Positions 37,902 through 46,109 of a stretch of 64,000 nt of DNA are shown here, one piece after another. Below the pieces are notes generated by a model. That model was not told the origin of the DNA and ran no database searches. It worked only from the letters and a program-made list of their open reading frames with translations. Positions within the stretch are counted from its first letter, which is position 1. The number at the start of each line of letters is the position of its first letter. The stretch lies in contig NZ_CP018154.1 of the NCBI RefSeq assembly GCF_001889025.1, forward strand, positions 1,540,501 to 1,604,500, read 5' to 3'. The translations under genes were made by a program, and so were the position numbers. The stretch comes from Sphingorhabdus lutea. GTDB taxonomy: Bacteria > Pseudomonadota > Alphaproteobacteria > Sphingomonadales > Sphingomonadaceae.

Positions 37902-39907
37902 TGTTCAAAAAAATCTTAATTGCAAATCGTGGTGAAATTGCGTGCCGGATTATCAAAACTGCAAGGCGAATGGGAATTGCCACGGTGGCGGTTTATTCCG
38001 ATGCCGATGCGCGTGCGCCCTTTGTGGAAATGGCGGATGAGGCGGTTCATATTGGCCCGTCACCTGCGGCAGAAAGCTATTTAATCGCGGATAAAATAAT
38101 TGCTGCATGTAAGGAAACAGGCGCAGAAGCGGTACATCCAGGCTATGGCTTTTTGTCTGAACGAACCAGCTTTGCAGAGGCATTGGCGGCTGAGGGAATT
38201 GCATTTGTTGGCCCGCCGGTAAATGCCATTGCGGCAATGGGTGATAAGATTGAATCCAAGAAATTGGCGATGAAAGCCGGCGTTAATGTGGTGCCAGGAT
38301 TTGTTGGCGAGATTGAAGATACCGAACATGCGGTGCGTATTTCCAATGAGATTGGCTATCCCGTTATGATGAAGGCCAGCGCAGGCGGCGGTGGTAAAGG
38401 GATGCGCCTTGCCTATAGTGAAAAAGATGTGCGTGAAGGATTTGAAGCAACCAAGAGAGAAGGTCTTAACTCCTTTGGTGATGACCGTGTTTTTATTGAA
38501 AAATTTATTGAAGATCCGCGCCATATTGAAATTCAAATTTTGGGCGATCAACATGGTAATATTATTTATTTGAATGAGCGTGAATGTTCAATACAGCGCC
38601 GTCACCAAAAGGTGGTGGAGGAAGCGCCTTCGCCCTTTGTGACACCCAAAATGCGTAAAGCAATGGGTGAGCAATGTGTCGCCCTATCCCGTGCAGTGGG
38701 ATATTATAGTGCAGGGACGGTTGAGTTAATCGTTTCGGGTAAAGACCCTAGCGGCGAGAGTTTTTACTTCCTTGAAATGAATACAAGATTGCAGGTGGAG
38801 CATCCGGTTACCGAATGCATAACTGGTGTTGATTTGGTGGAACAGATGATCCGTGTGGCAGCGGGCGAACAGCTTGCCATGAAACAAGATGATGTGAAAA
38901 TAAATGGCTGGGCGATTGAAAACCGTGTTTATGCCGAAGATCCCTATCGCGGATTTTTGCCCTCTACTGGACGATTAACCCGTTATGCCCCGCCGGTTAC
39001 AGGATGGTCAGGTGATTTGCGCGGCATAGACGGTGTTCGTGTGGACGATGGTGTGATGGATGGAGGTGAGGTTAGTATTTATTATGACCCAATGATTGCC
39101 AAATTGATCACATGGGGTGAGACGCGTGATGAGGCAGCCGATAAACAAATTGCCGCGCTGGACCAATTTATATTGCAAGGTGTTGGGCATAATATTGATT
39201 TTTTATCCGCAATTATGCAGCATCCACGTTTCCGGTCAGGTGAATTGACCACTGGATTTATTGCCGATGAATATCCCGATGGATTTGAGGGGGCGGATTT
39301 TGATGAAAAATTATTGCAAAAATTATCTGCTATTGCTGCATTCATATCCACTGCGGATGCGGACAGGGCATTGCGGACAAGTGGTCAATTGGGCGATGCG
39401 TTGCAACCAACGAATAAATGGTTGATTAAATTTAAGGAGCATCAATTTAATGTGCTTGTCGATGGCGATAAATTATATGTGGATGATGCGGACATGCATC
39501 TTTCAATGTCATATTCGCCGGGGGATAATTTGATTGAGGCCCAATTTGAAGATGAAATAATATTTGTAAAGGTGGCAAAACGCCGGACGGGATATCATTT
39601 CACTACACGTGGGCGTGGGCATGATGTGGATGCATTTGCGGCGCATTATGGTGATTATGCAGCCCATATGATTGAAAAAATTCCGCCTGATTTATCTAAA
39701 TTTCTCCTTTGCCCTATGCCCGGTTTAATCACCATCATATATGTGAATGTTGGGGATAAGGTTGAGGCAGGCCAGCCTTTAGCGGTGGTTGAAGCGATGA
39801 AAATGGAAAATATTTTACGTGCAGAAAAGGCAGGGGTAATTAAATCAATTGAGGCTGAGCAGGGGCAAAGCCTGGCTGTTGATCAAATAATTTTGGAAAT
39901 GGAATAA
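37898..39907 (+). CDS. pccA: Propionyl-CoA carboxylase alpha subunit (biotin carboxylase + BCCP)
   Basis: ATP-dependent biotin carboxylation subunit. N-terminal ATP-grasp domain (KILIANRGEIACRI, GYGFLSE, KASAGGGGKGMR, EMNTRLQVEHPVTE), a middle BT-like linker, and a C-terminal biotinyl domain with the biotin Lys in VVEAMKMENIL (about residue 633). Length 669 aa is normal. ATGATG allows starts at 37898 or 37901; the family usually starts MFKKILIANRGE. It overlaps the HNH stop by 4 nt. Confidence 0.95.
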   Translation: MMFKKILIANRGEIACRIIKTARRMGIATVAVYSDADARAPFVEMADEAVHIGPSPAAESYLIADKIIAACKETGAEAVHPGYGFLSERTSFAEALAAEGIAFVGPPVNAIAAMGDKIESKKLAMKAGVNVVPGFVGEIEDTEHAVRISNEIGYPVMMKASAGGGGKGMRLAYSEKDVREGFEATKREGLNSFGDDRVFIEKFIEDPRHIEIQILGDQHGNIIYLNERECSIQRRHQKVVEEAPSPFVTPKMRKAMGEQCVALSRAVGYYSAGTVELIVSGKDPSGESFYFLEMNTRLQVEHPVTECITGVDLVEQMIRVAAGEQLAMKQDDVKINGWAIENRVYAEDPYRGFLPSTGRLTRYAPPVTGWSGDLRGIDGVRVDDGVMDGGEVSIYYDPMIAKLITWGETRDEAADKQIAALDQFILQGVGHNIDFLSAIMQHPRFRSGELTTGFIADEYPDGFEGADFDEKLLQKLSAIAAFISTADADRALRTSGQLGDALQPTNKWLIKFKEHQFNVLVDGDKLYVDDADMHLSMSYSPGDNLIEAQFEDEIIFVKVAKRRTGYHFTTRGRGHDVDAFAAHYGDYAAHMIEKIPPDLSKFLLCPMPGLITIIYVNVGDKVEAGQPLAVVEAMKMENILRAEKAGVIKSIEAEQGQSLAVDQIILEME

Positions 39908-39999
39908 TATTGGTGCTAAATATTTTAGCTTAACCATATGATAATCATTTCTCGGCTATATCTTCAATAAGGACCAGTTTATTTTGGGATAGAGCCGTG

Positions 40000-40365
40000 A
40001 TGAAAAATTGTTTGATAGTTGATGACAGCAAGGTAATCCGCAAGGTTGCCCGGCATATTTTAGAAGATTTAAATTTTCAGGTTAGCGAAGCATGTGATGG
40101 GCAAGAAGCATTGGATCAATGTAGCTCGCAAAGCCCTGATATAATCTTGTTAGATTGGAATATGCCAGTGATGAGCGGCATGGATTTTTTAACCGCTTAT
40201 CGTGACCGACATGTACAAGATGGCGCAAAAGTTATATTTTGCACCACCGAAAATGCTTTGGATCATATTCAGGCGGCATTGGAAGCGGGCGCAGATGAAT
40301 ATATTATGAAACCTTTTGACCGTGAAACATTGCAAGCAAAATTGCAAATGGTAGGGGTTGCGTGA
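40000..40365 (+). CDS. CheY-like response regulator
   Basis: Stand-alone receiver domain (121 aa). Acidic pocket in CLIVDDSK, phosphoryl-acceptor Asp in IILLDWNMPVMSGM, Thr in IFCTTENA and the conserved Lys in YIMKPFD. No output domain, so it probably signals by protein contact. ATG 40000 has GGGATAGAG upstream; a GTG lies one codon earlier. First gene of a cheY-cheB-cheR run. Confidence 0.9.
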   Translation: MKNCLIVDDSKVIRKVARHILEDLNFQVSEACDGQEALDQCSSQSPDIILLDWNMPVMSGMDFLTAYRDRHVQDGAKVIFCTTENALDHIQAALEAGADEYIMKPFDRETLQAKLQMVGVA

Positions 40366-40376
40366 TTGCCCATTGA

Positions 40377-41477
40377 ATGAGATTAGATCAATCATCACAA
40401 TTTATAAATCCCACATCAATCGCACCGAAAAGCATTAAAGTCATGGTGGTGGACGATTCCGCCGTTGCACGTGCAGTTTTGGGTTCTATCATTGAAAGGG
40501 AACTGGACTTTCAATTGGAGCATAGTGCTCTAAATTCAATGGATGCAATTGAATATTTAAGTCATAATATGGTTGATATCATATTATTGGATATCGAAAT
40601 GCCGCAACGTTCGGGCATAGATGCACTGCCCGATATTATAGAAAAAGCAAATGGCGCACGGATTTTGGTTGTTTCAAGTCAAGCAGATGAAGAAGGCCCT
40701 ATTGCGGTCAAGGCATTGTCCCTTGGTGCATGCGATACATTGATGAAGCCGGGAAAAACGGTGTTGTCAGGAACATTTTCAAAAAATTTATGTGAGAAAG
40801 TCAGAAGCCTAGGTAATTTACCCAAAAAAAATAGCAAAAATATTTTATCGACCGATCCTAGGATTGCCGCCACAAAAGTTAAATCATTTTATAAAATTGA
40901 TGAAGAGCCAATGGCGATTTTCATTGGCGGTTCAACCGGAGCAATTCCGCCAATAATAGAATTTTTAAGAAGCATTGAAGGCCATGTTAATGCGCCGATT
41001 TTTTTAACGCAGCATTTGCCATCTGAATTTTTGTCATTTTTTGCCAAACAGCTTGAACATAGTTTGGGGCGGGCATGTAAGGTGGCCGAGGATAATGAAG
41101 CGGTTCGTGATAAAATGATTTATGTTGCGCCAGGAGATAAGCATTTACAATTTGTCAAAGAAGGCAAAAGGATTGACATCAAACTTACCGACCATTTTGA
41201 AATGACCCATTATCGACCATCTGTGGATGCCATGTTGATGAGCGGCGCCAATGTTTATGGTGCAGATGCGCTTGCTTTTATATTTAGCGGCATGGGCAGG
41301 GATGGTGAAATTGGGGCGCAGAGTTTAATTGCGGCGCGTTCTAAAATAATTGTTCAAGATTATGAAACATCTGTCATTTGGGGAATGCCCGGAACCATCG
41401 CACGCCAAAATATGGCTGCTGCAATTTTAAACCCCATGGAAATGGCGACCAGCCTGAACAAAGCAGGTCAACCATGA
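40377..41477 (+). CDS. cheB: Protein-glutamate methylesterase CheB
   Basis: Removes methyl groups from chemoreceptor glutamates (and deamidates Gln). N-terminal receiver (VMVVDDSAVARAVL, phospho-Asp in IILLDIEMPQRSG, MKPGK) and C-terminal esterase domain with Ser in GGSTGAIP (about residue 185), His in LTQHLPSEF and Asp in SGMGRDGEIGAQ. 366 aa is normal. Its TGA overlaps the cheR ATG by 4 nt. Confidence 0.92.
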   Translation: MRLDQSSQFINPTSIAPKSIKVMVVDDSAVARAVLGSIIERELDFQLEHSALNSMDAIEYLSHNMVDIILLDIEMPQRSGIDALPDIIEKANGARILVVSSQADEEGPIAVKALSLGACDTLMKPGKTVLSGTFSKNLCEKVRSLGNLPKKNSKNILSTDPRIAATKVKSFYKIDEEPMAIFIGGSTGAIPPIIEFLRSIEGHVNAPIFLTQHLPSEFLSFFAKQLEHSLGRACKVAEDNEAVRDKMIYVAPGDKHLQFVKEGKRIDIKLTDHFEMTHYRPSVDAMLMSGANVYGADALAFIFSGMGRDGEIGAQSLIAARSKIIVQDYETSVIWGMPGTIARQNMAAAILNPMEMATSLNKAGQP

Positions 41478-42295
41478 ATATGATATCAAATCATGATGCG
41501 ACATTTCTTTCCAATATGTTGGAACAAAATAGTGGTCAGGCAATTTCACCCAGCAGGCAATGGCGTTTTGAGGCAACTTTAAAACCCATTCTACGCGAAA
41601 ATTCCATTCCAGACATTGCTACTTTGGTTAAATTATTGGCTAGTAATTCATCGCAAAATCTTAAAAATCAATGTGTTGAGGCGATGATTAATAATGAATC
41701 CAGCTTTTTCAGGGATCAACCGAACTTCGCCCTTTTAACCGGCCCAGTGTTGGATAATGTGCGTGAACAAAATATAGACAGCAAGCATATACGTATTTGG
41801 TCCGCCGCCTGCTCGCATGGGCAGGAGCCATATTCAATCGCCATGTCAATTTTGCAAAATCAAGAAAAATGGCGAGGTTGGACTGTTGAAATTTTGGCAA
41901 CGGATATAAGCATGTCTGCTTTGCAAAAGGCAAAAACCGGTCAATATAGCCAATTTGAGGTTCAACGCGGTTTACCCGTTGGGTTGATGATAAAATATTT
42001 CACCCAAAATGGCGATCAATGGACCATCAGCGAACATGTTCGAAATATGGTCCATTTTGAAAAACAAAATCTGTTGGAAAAATCATTATCAATTGGCAAA
42101 TTCGATATAATTTTATGCCGGAATATTTTAATGTATTTTAACAGTGATAATAAACATAAAGTATTGAGTAATATAAGTTATAACTTAAAACCTGATGGTT
42201 TTGTTATGTTGGGTTCGGCCGAAACGGTAATTGGTCAATCGGACGAATTGGTATCCAGCAATTGTTTTCGCGGATTTTATTGCATTAACCGATAA
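41474..42295 (+). CDS. cheR: Chemotaxis protein methyltransferase CheR
   Basis: SAM-dependent methyltransferase for glutamates of chemoreceptors. N-terminal helical domain, then INNESSFFRD, SAM-binding RIWSAACSHGQEPYSIAM (a variant of the usual ACSTGEEPYS) and FDIILCRNILMYF. The ATG at 41474 overlaps cheB and gives 273 aa. The frame stays open further upstream within cheB, but that extension has no family similarity. Confidence 0.9.
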   Translation: MNMISNHDATFLSNMLEQNSGQAISPSRQWRFEATLKPILRENSIPDIATLVKLLASNSSQNLKNQCVEAMINNESSFFRDQPNFALLTGPVLDNVREQNIDSKHIRIWSAACSHGQEPYSIAMSILQNQEKWRGWTVEILATDISMSALQKAKTGQYSQFEVQRGLPVGLMIKYFTQNGDQWTISEHVRNMVHFEKQNLLEKSLSIGKFDIILCRNILMYFNSDNKHKVLSNISYNLKPDGFVMLGSAETVIGQSDELVSSNCFRGFYCINR

Positions 42296-42330
42296 TATCC
42301 ACATAATGTCATTTTATTAAATGAAAATAT

Positions 42331-43023
42331 ATGGATGAATTTATGGGCATGATTTGGAATGCATCACCGAATTTTGGGGAAAGAAAACTTCCCATTTCTA
42401 TGCTTGTTCTGCATTATACCGGTATGAAAGATGGCCCGTCGGCTATTGATTGGCTCGCCAACAAGGAATCGGGCGTTTCGGCCCATTATGTTGTGGCGGA
42501 GGATGGCCAAATTATCCATATGGTGCGGGAGGAGCACCGCGCCCATCATGCAGGGGTCTCGCAATGGCGTGGGATAAAAGATGTTAATAGCGCCAGCATA
42601 GGTATTGAAATCGTGAATCCGGGGCATGAATGGGGGTATCGCGCATTTCCGCAGGAGCAAATGCAATCGGTGTTAAAATTATCGGATGAAATATGTAAAA
42701 CATATCATATTCACCCACAAAATGTTGTGGGGCATAGTGATATTGCGCCCGCACGTAAACAGGACCCTGGTGAATTATTTGATTGGGGATTGCTTGCGTC
42801 GCATCATATTGCCGTGCCAAGGCCGAATAAAAATCTGCAAGACCCATTATGGTCGGATTCAAGATTTTTAATGGGAATGGAGCGATATGGATATGATGTA
42901 TCCATGCCCGTGGAGGCGGTGGTTGCATTTCAAAGGCGATTTAGACCGGAAAATATCGACGGTGTAATTGATGGTCAATGCCGCGCAATTTTATGGTCAT
43001 TATTATTGGACCATCCAAATTAA
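42331..43023 (+). CDS. ampD: N-acetylmuramoyl-L-alanine amidase, AmpD type
   Basis: Zinc amidase that removes the peptide from (anhydro)MurNAc in cell-wall recycling. Zinc ligands: His in LVLHYTGM, His in the HHAGVSQWRG region and the GHSDIAPARKQDPGELFDW motif. The last ~50 residues look like a short peptidoglycan-binding helix bundle (VVAFQRRFRPENIDGVIDG). No signal peptide, so it is cytosolic like AmpD. ATG 42343 is an alternative start. No clear Shine-Dalgarno. Confidence 0.9.
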   Translation: MDEFMGMIWNASPNFGERKLPISMLVLHYTGMKDGPSAIDWLANKESGVSAHYVVAEDGQIIHMVREEHRAHHAGVSQWRGIKDVNSASIGIEIVNPGHEWGYRAFPQEQMQSVLKLSDEICKTYHIHPQNVVGHSDIAPARKQDPGELFDWGLLASHHIAVPRPNKNLQDPLWSDSRFLMGMERYGYDVSMPVEAVVAFQRRFRPENIDGVIDGQCRAILWSLLLDHPN

Positions 43024-43040
43024 ATTGCTATAGAGTTTTT

Positions 43041-43406
43041 TCCAGAGGATTGGGCAATCGCGAATTTTTAATTCGAGGAAAGTCCGGGCTCCACAGAAGA
43101 TGGTGCCGGATAACATCCGGCGAAGGTAACTTTAGGGAAAGTGCAACAGAAAGAAGGTCGCAACGCCTTTGGGCATGTGAAATTGAAAGGGTGCGGTAAG
43201 AGCGCACCGCGTTGGCGGCAACGTCAATGGCATTGAAAACCCCACCAGGAGCAAGATCAAATAGGGACGATATGGAGCAATCCACCCAATTCTGAGGGAA
43301 TCGTCCGGGTTGATTGCTTGAGGTAATAAGTAATTATTGCCCCAGATGAATGATTGCACAAATGGGTTCGCCCATTGGACAAAACCCGGCTTATAGATCC
43401 TCTGGA
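43041..43406 (+). ncRNA. rnpB: RNase P RNA
   Basis: Catalytic RNA that trims tRNA 5' ends. It has the universal GAGGAAAGTCCGGGCTCC segment (43074-43091), the AACAGAAAG block, the core ACCCCACCAGGAGCAAGATC and the 3' GGTTCGCCCA region. The 5' end TCCAGAGGA (43041-43049) pairs perfectly with TCCTCTGGA (43398-43406) to form helix P1. A T-run at 43411-43416 follows the 3' end. Small reading frames crossing this segment on either strand are chance. Confidence 0.96.
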
Positions 43407-43452
43407 GTTATTTTTTGATTGAACCATATATAAATGGAATTAAGTAAGTAAA

Positions 43453-43998
43453 ATGGCACGAATTGGTCGCAAAAATGATTGGGGATTTCCGCGTTGGCGC
43501 GGATATGGCAGCAATAATGACGCGCAGAAAATGCGTATATGCGACCGACATGGATGCGATGATGCGGGTGTTTGTCCTGCCCCGAAAAGCCCCAACAGCC
43601 CCGAAAGATGGATGTTTTGTGCGACCCATGCGGCGGAATATAATAAAAATTGGGATTATTTTGCAGGATTAAGCAAGGAAGAAGCGGAAAAAAGACGCGC
43701 CGATGAACAACGCGATAATAAAGGATATAAGGAATCATCGCATTATGGATGGGCAGGGTCAGGCGATGGCAGCCGAAGCGCAGATGAAATGCGCGCTCTT
43801 GAAGTGCTTGGCCTAGAAAGCCACAGCGAATTTGAAGATATTAAAAAGGCATGGCGCCGAATTGCGAAGGAAACGCACCCCGATGTTAAGCCGGGAGATA
43901 AACAGGCCGAAGAAATGTTTAAGGCTGGTCAATTGGCCTTTGAGGTGCTGCGCGCTGCCGATGAAAGGCGCAGCTGGAACGGGCCAAGCGGCGAATAA
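43453..43998 (+). CDS. J-domain protein with N-terminal Cys/His cluster
   Basis: 181-residue co-chaperone-like protein. The C-terminal half is a J domain: ALEVLGLESHSEFEDIKKA, the HPD tripeptide in ETHPDVKPGDK, and MFKAGQLAFEVL. The N-terminal half holds a CDRHGCDDAGVCPAP...FCATHAAEYN cluster with spacing that suggests a zinc site. It should stimulate a DnaK ATPase; the zinc-like part may bind a client or envelope target. Its stop is 3 nt before the convergent sufE stop. Confidence 0.85.
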   Translation: MARIGRKNDWGFPRWRGYGSNNDAQKMRICDRHGCDDAGVCPAPKSPNSPERWMFCATHAAEYNKNWDYFAGLSKEEAEKRRADEQRDNKGYKESSHYGWAGSGDGSRSADEMRALEVLGLESHSEFEDIKKAWRRIAKETHPDVKPGDKQAEEMFKAGQLAFEVLRAADERRSWNGPSGE

Positions 43999-44001
43999 TA
44001 A

Positions 44002-44409
44002 TTATGGCGCATAACGCGACGCTGTTTCTTTGATAAGCGCAATCATATTCGGAATGCCCTGCGTGCGATTTGAGGATAATTGATTTTTCAAATCAAAGGG
44101 TTCAAGCGCCTTAAATATATCAAAATTGGCAATTTGTTCTATCGATAAATTTTCGATAGTCGATAAAATCAATGCGATAATTCCCTTTGTTATGGCGGCA
44201 TTGCTGTCCGCCAAAAATGATAATTCACCATTTTCATTATATATGGGATATACCCATACCGATGCAGAACAACCGCGCACCAAAGTGGCATCTGTTTTTA
44301 AAGGATCGGGCATGGGGGGAAGGTCGCGGCCAAGATCAATTAACAGGCGATAGCGTTCATCACTATCCAAAAATTCATATTCTTCGATGATGTCGTCAAT
44401 TTTATTCAT
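44002..44409 (-). CDS. sufE: SufE family sulfur acceptor
   Basis: Accepts persulfide sulfur from the SufS cysteine desulfurase for Fe-S cluster assembly. Matches the family by MNKIDDIIEEYEFLDSDERYRLLIDLGRDLPPMP-like start (abbreviated here to its DERYRLLIDLGR core), active-site Cys in VRGCSASVWVYP, and the end SNRTQGIPNMI. 135 aa is normal. Other suf genes are not in the window. It lies 58 nt downstream of the Psp array on the same strand. Confidence 0.9.
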   Translation of the reverse strand: MNKIDDIIEEYEFLDSDERYRLLIDLGRDLPPMPDPLKTDATLVRGCSASVWVYPIYNENGELSFLADSNAAITKGIIALILSTIENLSIEQIANFDIFKALEPFDLKNQLSSNRTQGIPNMIALIKETASRYAP

Positions 44410-44467
44410 GAAAATGCATATGGATATTTATAAACAAAATGCTAGAGAAATCATGAATTTTAATAGA

Positions 44468-44704
44468 TTAAATATCAACGCCAGAAGCAATCGCCTCTAA
44501 TTTTTTAACGCGCTCCTTTAAATCTGCCACTTCTATCAAGGACATGGGTTTATCAAAACCAATATGGTTATTTTGCGCGTCAATTTCATTTTGACGAAAT
44601 GCAATCCAATCACGCCAAGCACGAAGCATAAATATAGAAATGGTAAGAATGGACGCAAATATGGTAAGCGCCATTAAATAATAAAAGCCTTGGTCATCTA
44701 ACAT
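44468..44704 (-). CDS. Small single-TM protein, last of Psp array
   Basis: 78 residues: an N-terminal membrane helix (YLMALTIFASILTISIFML), a short polar part, and a C-terminal coiled-coil start VADLKERVKKLEAIASG, a shortened version of the ERxxxLERI motif of its neighbours. AAAGGATAT lies upstream of its ATG. Not recognised as a named family; topology and place suggest a PspB-like accessory. Confidence 0.75.
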   Translation of the reverse strand: MLDDQGFYYLMALTIFASILTISIFMLRAWRDWIAFRQNEIDAQNNHIGFDKPMSLIEVADLKERVKKLEAIASGVDI

Positions 44705-44735
44705 AATTATATCCTTTCTATATCAAATATTTATT

Positions 44736-45002
44736 TTACAATGACTTAAGTCGTTCCAATTCACGGTTCAATTCAACAGTTGATTGTTCATCGGTCACAA
44801 TTCTCTCTAAAACCTGAACACGTTCACGAAGCGATTTAACCTCGGCAATTAATGCGTCATCACGGGCAATTTTTACCGGACTTTGATTGCCGTCTTCATC
44901 CTCTATTATTCCATTTTGAGCACGGTATTTAGCCTTAAAAACCGATGCAATTCCGGTAATAAGAACAATTGCCACCACCATGGTGAATGGATCGCCGATC
45001 AT
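44736..45002 (-). CDS. Small PspB-like membrane protein (array member)
   Basis: 88 residues: N-terminal membrane helix (FTMVVAIVLITGIASVF), acidic middle, and a C-terminal amphipathic helix SLRERVQVLERIVTDEQ followed by ELNRELERLKSL. Shares the LERIVTD core with the next two upstream proteins. It overlaps the preceding gene by 4 nt (ATGA), so translation is coupled. Function unknown. Confidence 0.78.
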   Translation of the reverse strand: MIGDPFTMVVAIVLITGIASVFKAKYRAQNGIIEDEDGNQSPVKIARDDALIAEVKSLRERVQVLERIVTDEQSTVELNRELERLKSL

Positions 45003-45286
45003 AATTTTTCCTCTTGTTTCATTTTTAAGCGGTTTAATTCGCCCAGTTCGTCTCTGCGTAAATTTTCAATTTCATTGGCCAGATCAAAACCGCGATCGGT
45101 GACGATACGCTCCAAATTGGCGACCCTTTCCTCCAATGCTCTGTTTCGATTTGCTTGATCGGAATTTATTCCATCTTCTTTATTTGAAATAAATTCCATT
45201 TCCTTTTGTTTATGTTTTGACCATATGGCCAAGCCCCCGACGATGAAGGGGGCAAGGGGAATTAAAATCCATATTTCATCAAACAT
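44999..45286 (-). CDS. Small PspB-like membrane protein (array member)
   Basis: 95 residues: N-terminal membrane helix (WILIPLAPFIVGGLAIW), then RALEERVANLERIVTDRG and LANEIENLRRDELGELN. This is the clearest instance of the shared C-terminal motif ERxxxLERIxTD...LxxEIExLR. It overlaps the upstream gene by 8 nt and the downstream one by 4 nt. Confidence 0.78.
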   Translation of the reverse strand: MFDEIWILIPLAPFIVGGLAIWSKHKQKEMEFISNKEDGINSDQANRNRALEERVANLERIVTDRGFDLANEIENLRRDELGELNRLKMKQEEKL

Positions 45287-45629
45287 CGACTTTGTCTTTC
45301 GATTTAACGTCTAAATTGCGCAGGGCCTCAATTTCTTCTGAAAGGCTGTGATTGCCATCAACAACGATGCGCTCCATATTGGCAAGGCGTTCTTTGACTT
45401 TGCTCAACTCTGCCTTAATCTGGGTATTTTCCTGCGCTAATTGTTCTAAACGGCCCATTTCATCCTTATTATTTTTTGGATAAACAGCTTGCCCCCATGC
45501 ACCATCCAATGGATAGCCATTTTTAATGCGCATCCATGTTGTAATTACCCATCCTGCCATCCCTGCAACGCCAACAATGGCAATTACAGGGGCAATTTGG
45601 CTAATCAATGCAACTTTATCCGGATCCAT
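45279..45629 (-). CDS. Small PspB-like membrane protein (array member)
   Basis: 116 residues: membrane helix (APVIAIVGVAGMAGWVITTW), then MRIKNGYPLDGAWGQ, a coiled coil (LEQLAQENTQIKAELSKV) and the shared tail VKERLANMERIVVDG...LSEEIEALRNL. The AGWVITTWMRIKNGYPLD stretch aligns closely with AGWIINNWIRAKHGYPLE of the next upstream protein, so these two are direct paralogues. Confidence 0.78.
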   Translation of the reverse strand: MDPDKVALISQIAPVIAIVGVAGMAGWVITTWMRIKNGYPLDGAWGQAVYPKNNKDEMGRLEQLAQENTQIKAELSKVKERLANMERIVVDGNHSLSEEIEALRNLDVKSKDKVDV

Positions 45630-45641
45630 TATTATCCCTAT

Positions 45642-45929
45642 CTATCTTAAATTTTCAATTTCATCGGCAAGCCGGGATGATGTGTCGGTGGCAATTCTCT
45701 CCAAAACACTAATCCGCTCTTCCAGCCGTGAAATCTTCCCCTTCATTTCATTATTTTGATTGGTCAACAGTTCAACCGAATGATTTATATCACCCAGTTT
45801 CTCTGATTTGCCGCCCCATTCATCCTCCAAAGGATAACCATGTTTGGCGCGGATCCAATTGTTAATAATCCATCCGGCGGTGCAAATGGCAATGATGGCG
45901 ATAACAAAAGATGGCCCTGCAAAATTCAT
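45642..45929 (-). CDS. Small PspB-like membrane protein (array member)
   Basis: 95 residues from the ATG at 45929: membrane helix (FVIAIIAICTAGWIINNW), IRAKHGYPLEDEWGG, then ISRLEERISVLERIATDTSS and RLADEIENLR. The frame stays open upstream to 45995, but the ATG at 45929 overlaps (ATGA) the stop of a small ORF with a perfect ribosome site, so the shorter form is preferred. Shared tail motif as in its neighbours. Confidence 0.78.
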   Translation of the reverse strand: MNFAGPSFVIAIIAICTAGWIINNWIRAKHGYPLEDEWGGKSEKLGDINHSVELLTNQNNEMKGKISRLEERISVLERIATDTSSRLADEIENLR

Positions 45930-46093
45930 AATAAATCTTTCCACGGTAATCTTTTGGTGATGGAGCTTTTTTCTTTGCTCTTGCTCAGATTCCAATAATC
46001 ACCCCGGCGGCCAGCCGCTTTGCGTTTTGCGCGTTGGTTCATATATATAATACCGCCAATGCCCATCAATAAAATGCCAATATAAAAATACAT
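45926..46093 (-). CDS. 55-codon single-TM basic protein in Psp operon
   Basis: Short ORF with GGAGG 6 nt before its ATG and an ATGA overlap with the next gene. The product starts MYFYIGILLMGIGGIIYM (membrane helix) followed by a strongly basic segment NQRAKRKAAGRRGDYW. The spacing and coupling in a run of small membrane proteins make it a convincing gene. No family recognised. Confidence 0.7.
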   Translation of the reverse strand: MYFYIGILLMGIGGIIYMNQRAKRKAAGRRGDYWNLSKSKEKSSITKRLPWKDLL

Positions 46094-46109
46094 TTCATTC
46101 CTCCAATGC

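Noticed and set aside
39915..39929. GCTAAA-tat-TTTAGC hairpin after pccA
   Set aside because: Only 6 A+T-rich base pairs with a 3-nt loop and no T-run; too weak to call a terminator.
43028..43285. Small frames on both strands over 43.0-43.36 kb
   Set aside because: They fall within the RNase P RNA, whose core motifs and P1 helix are clear.
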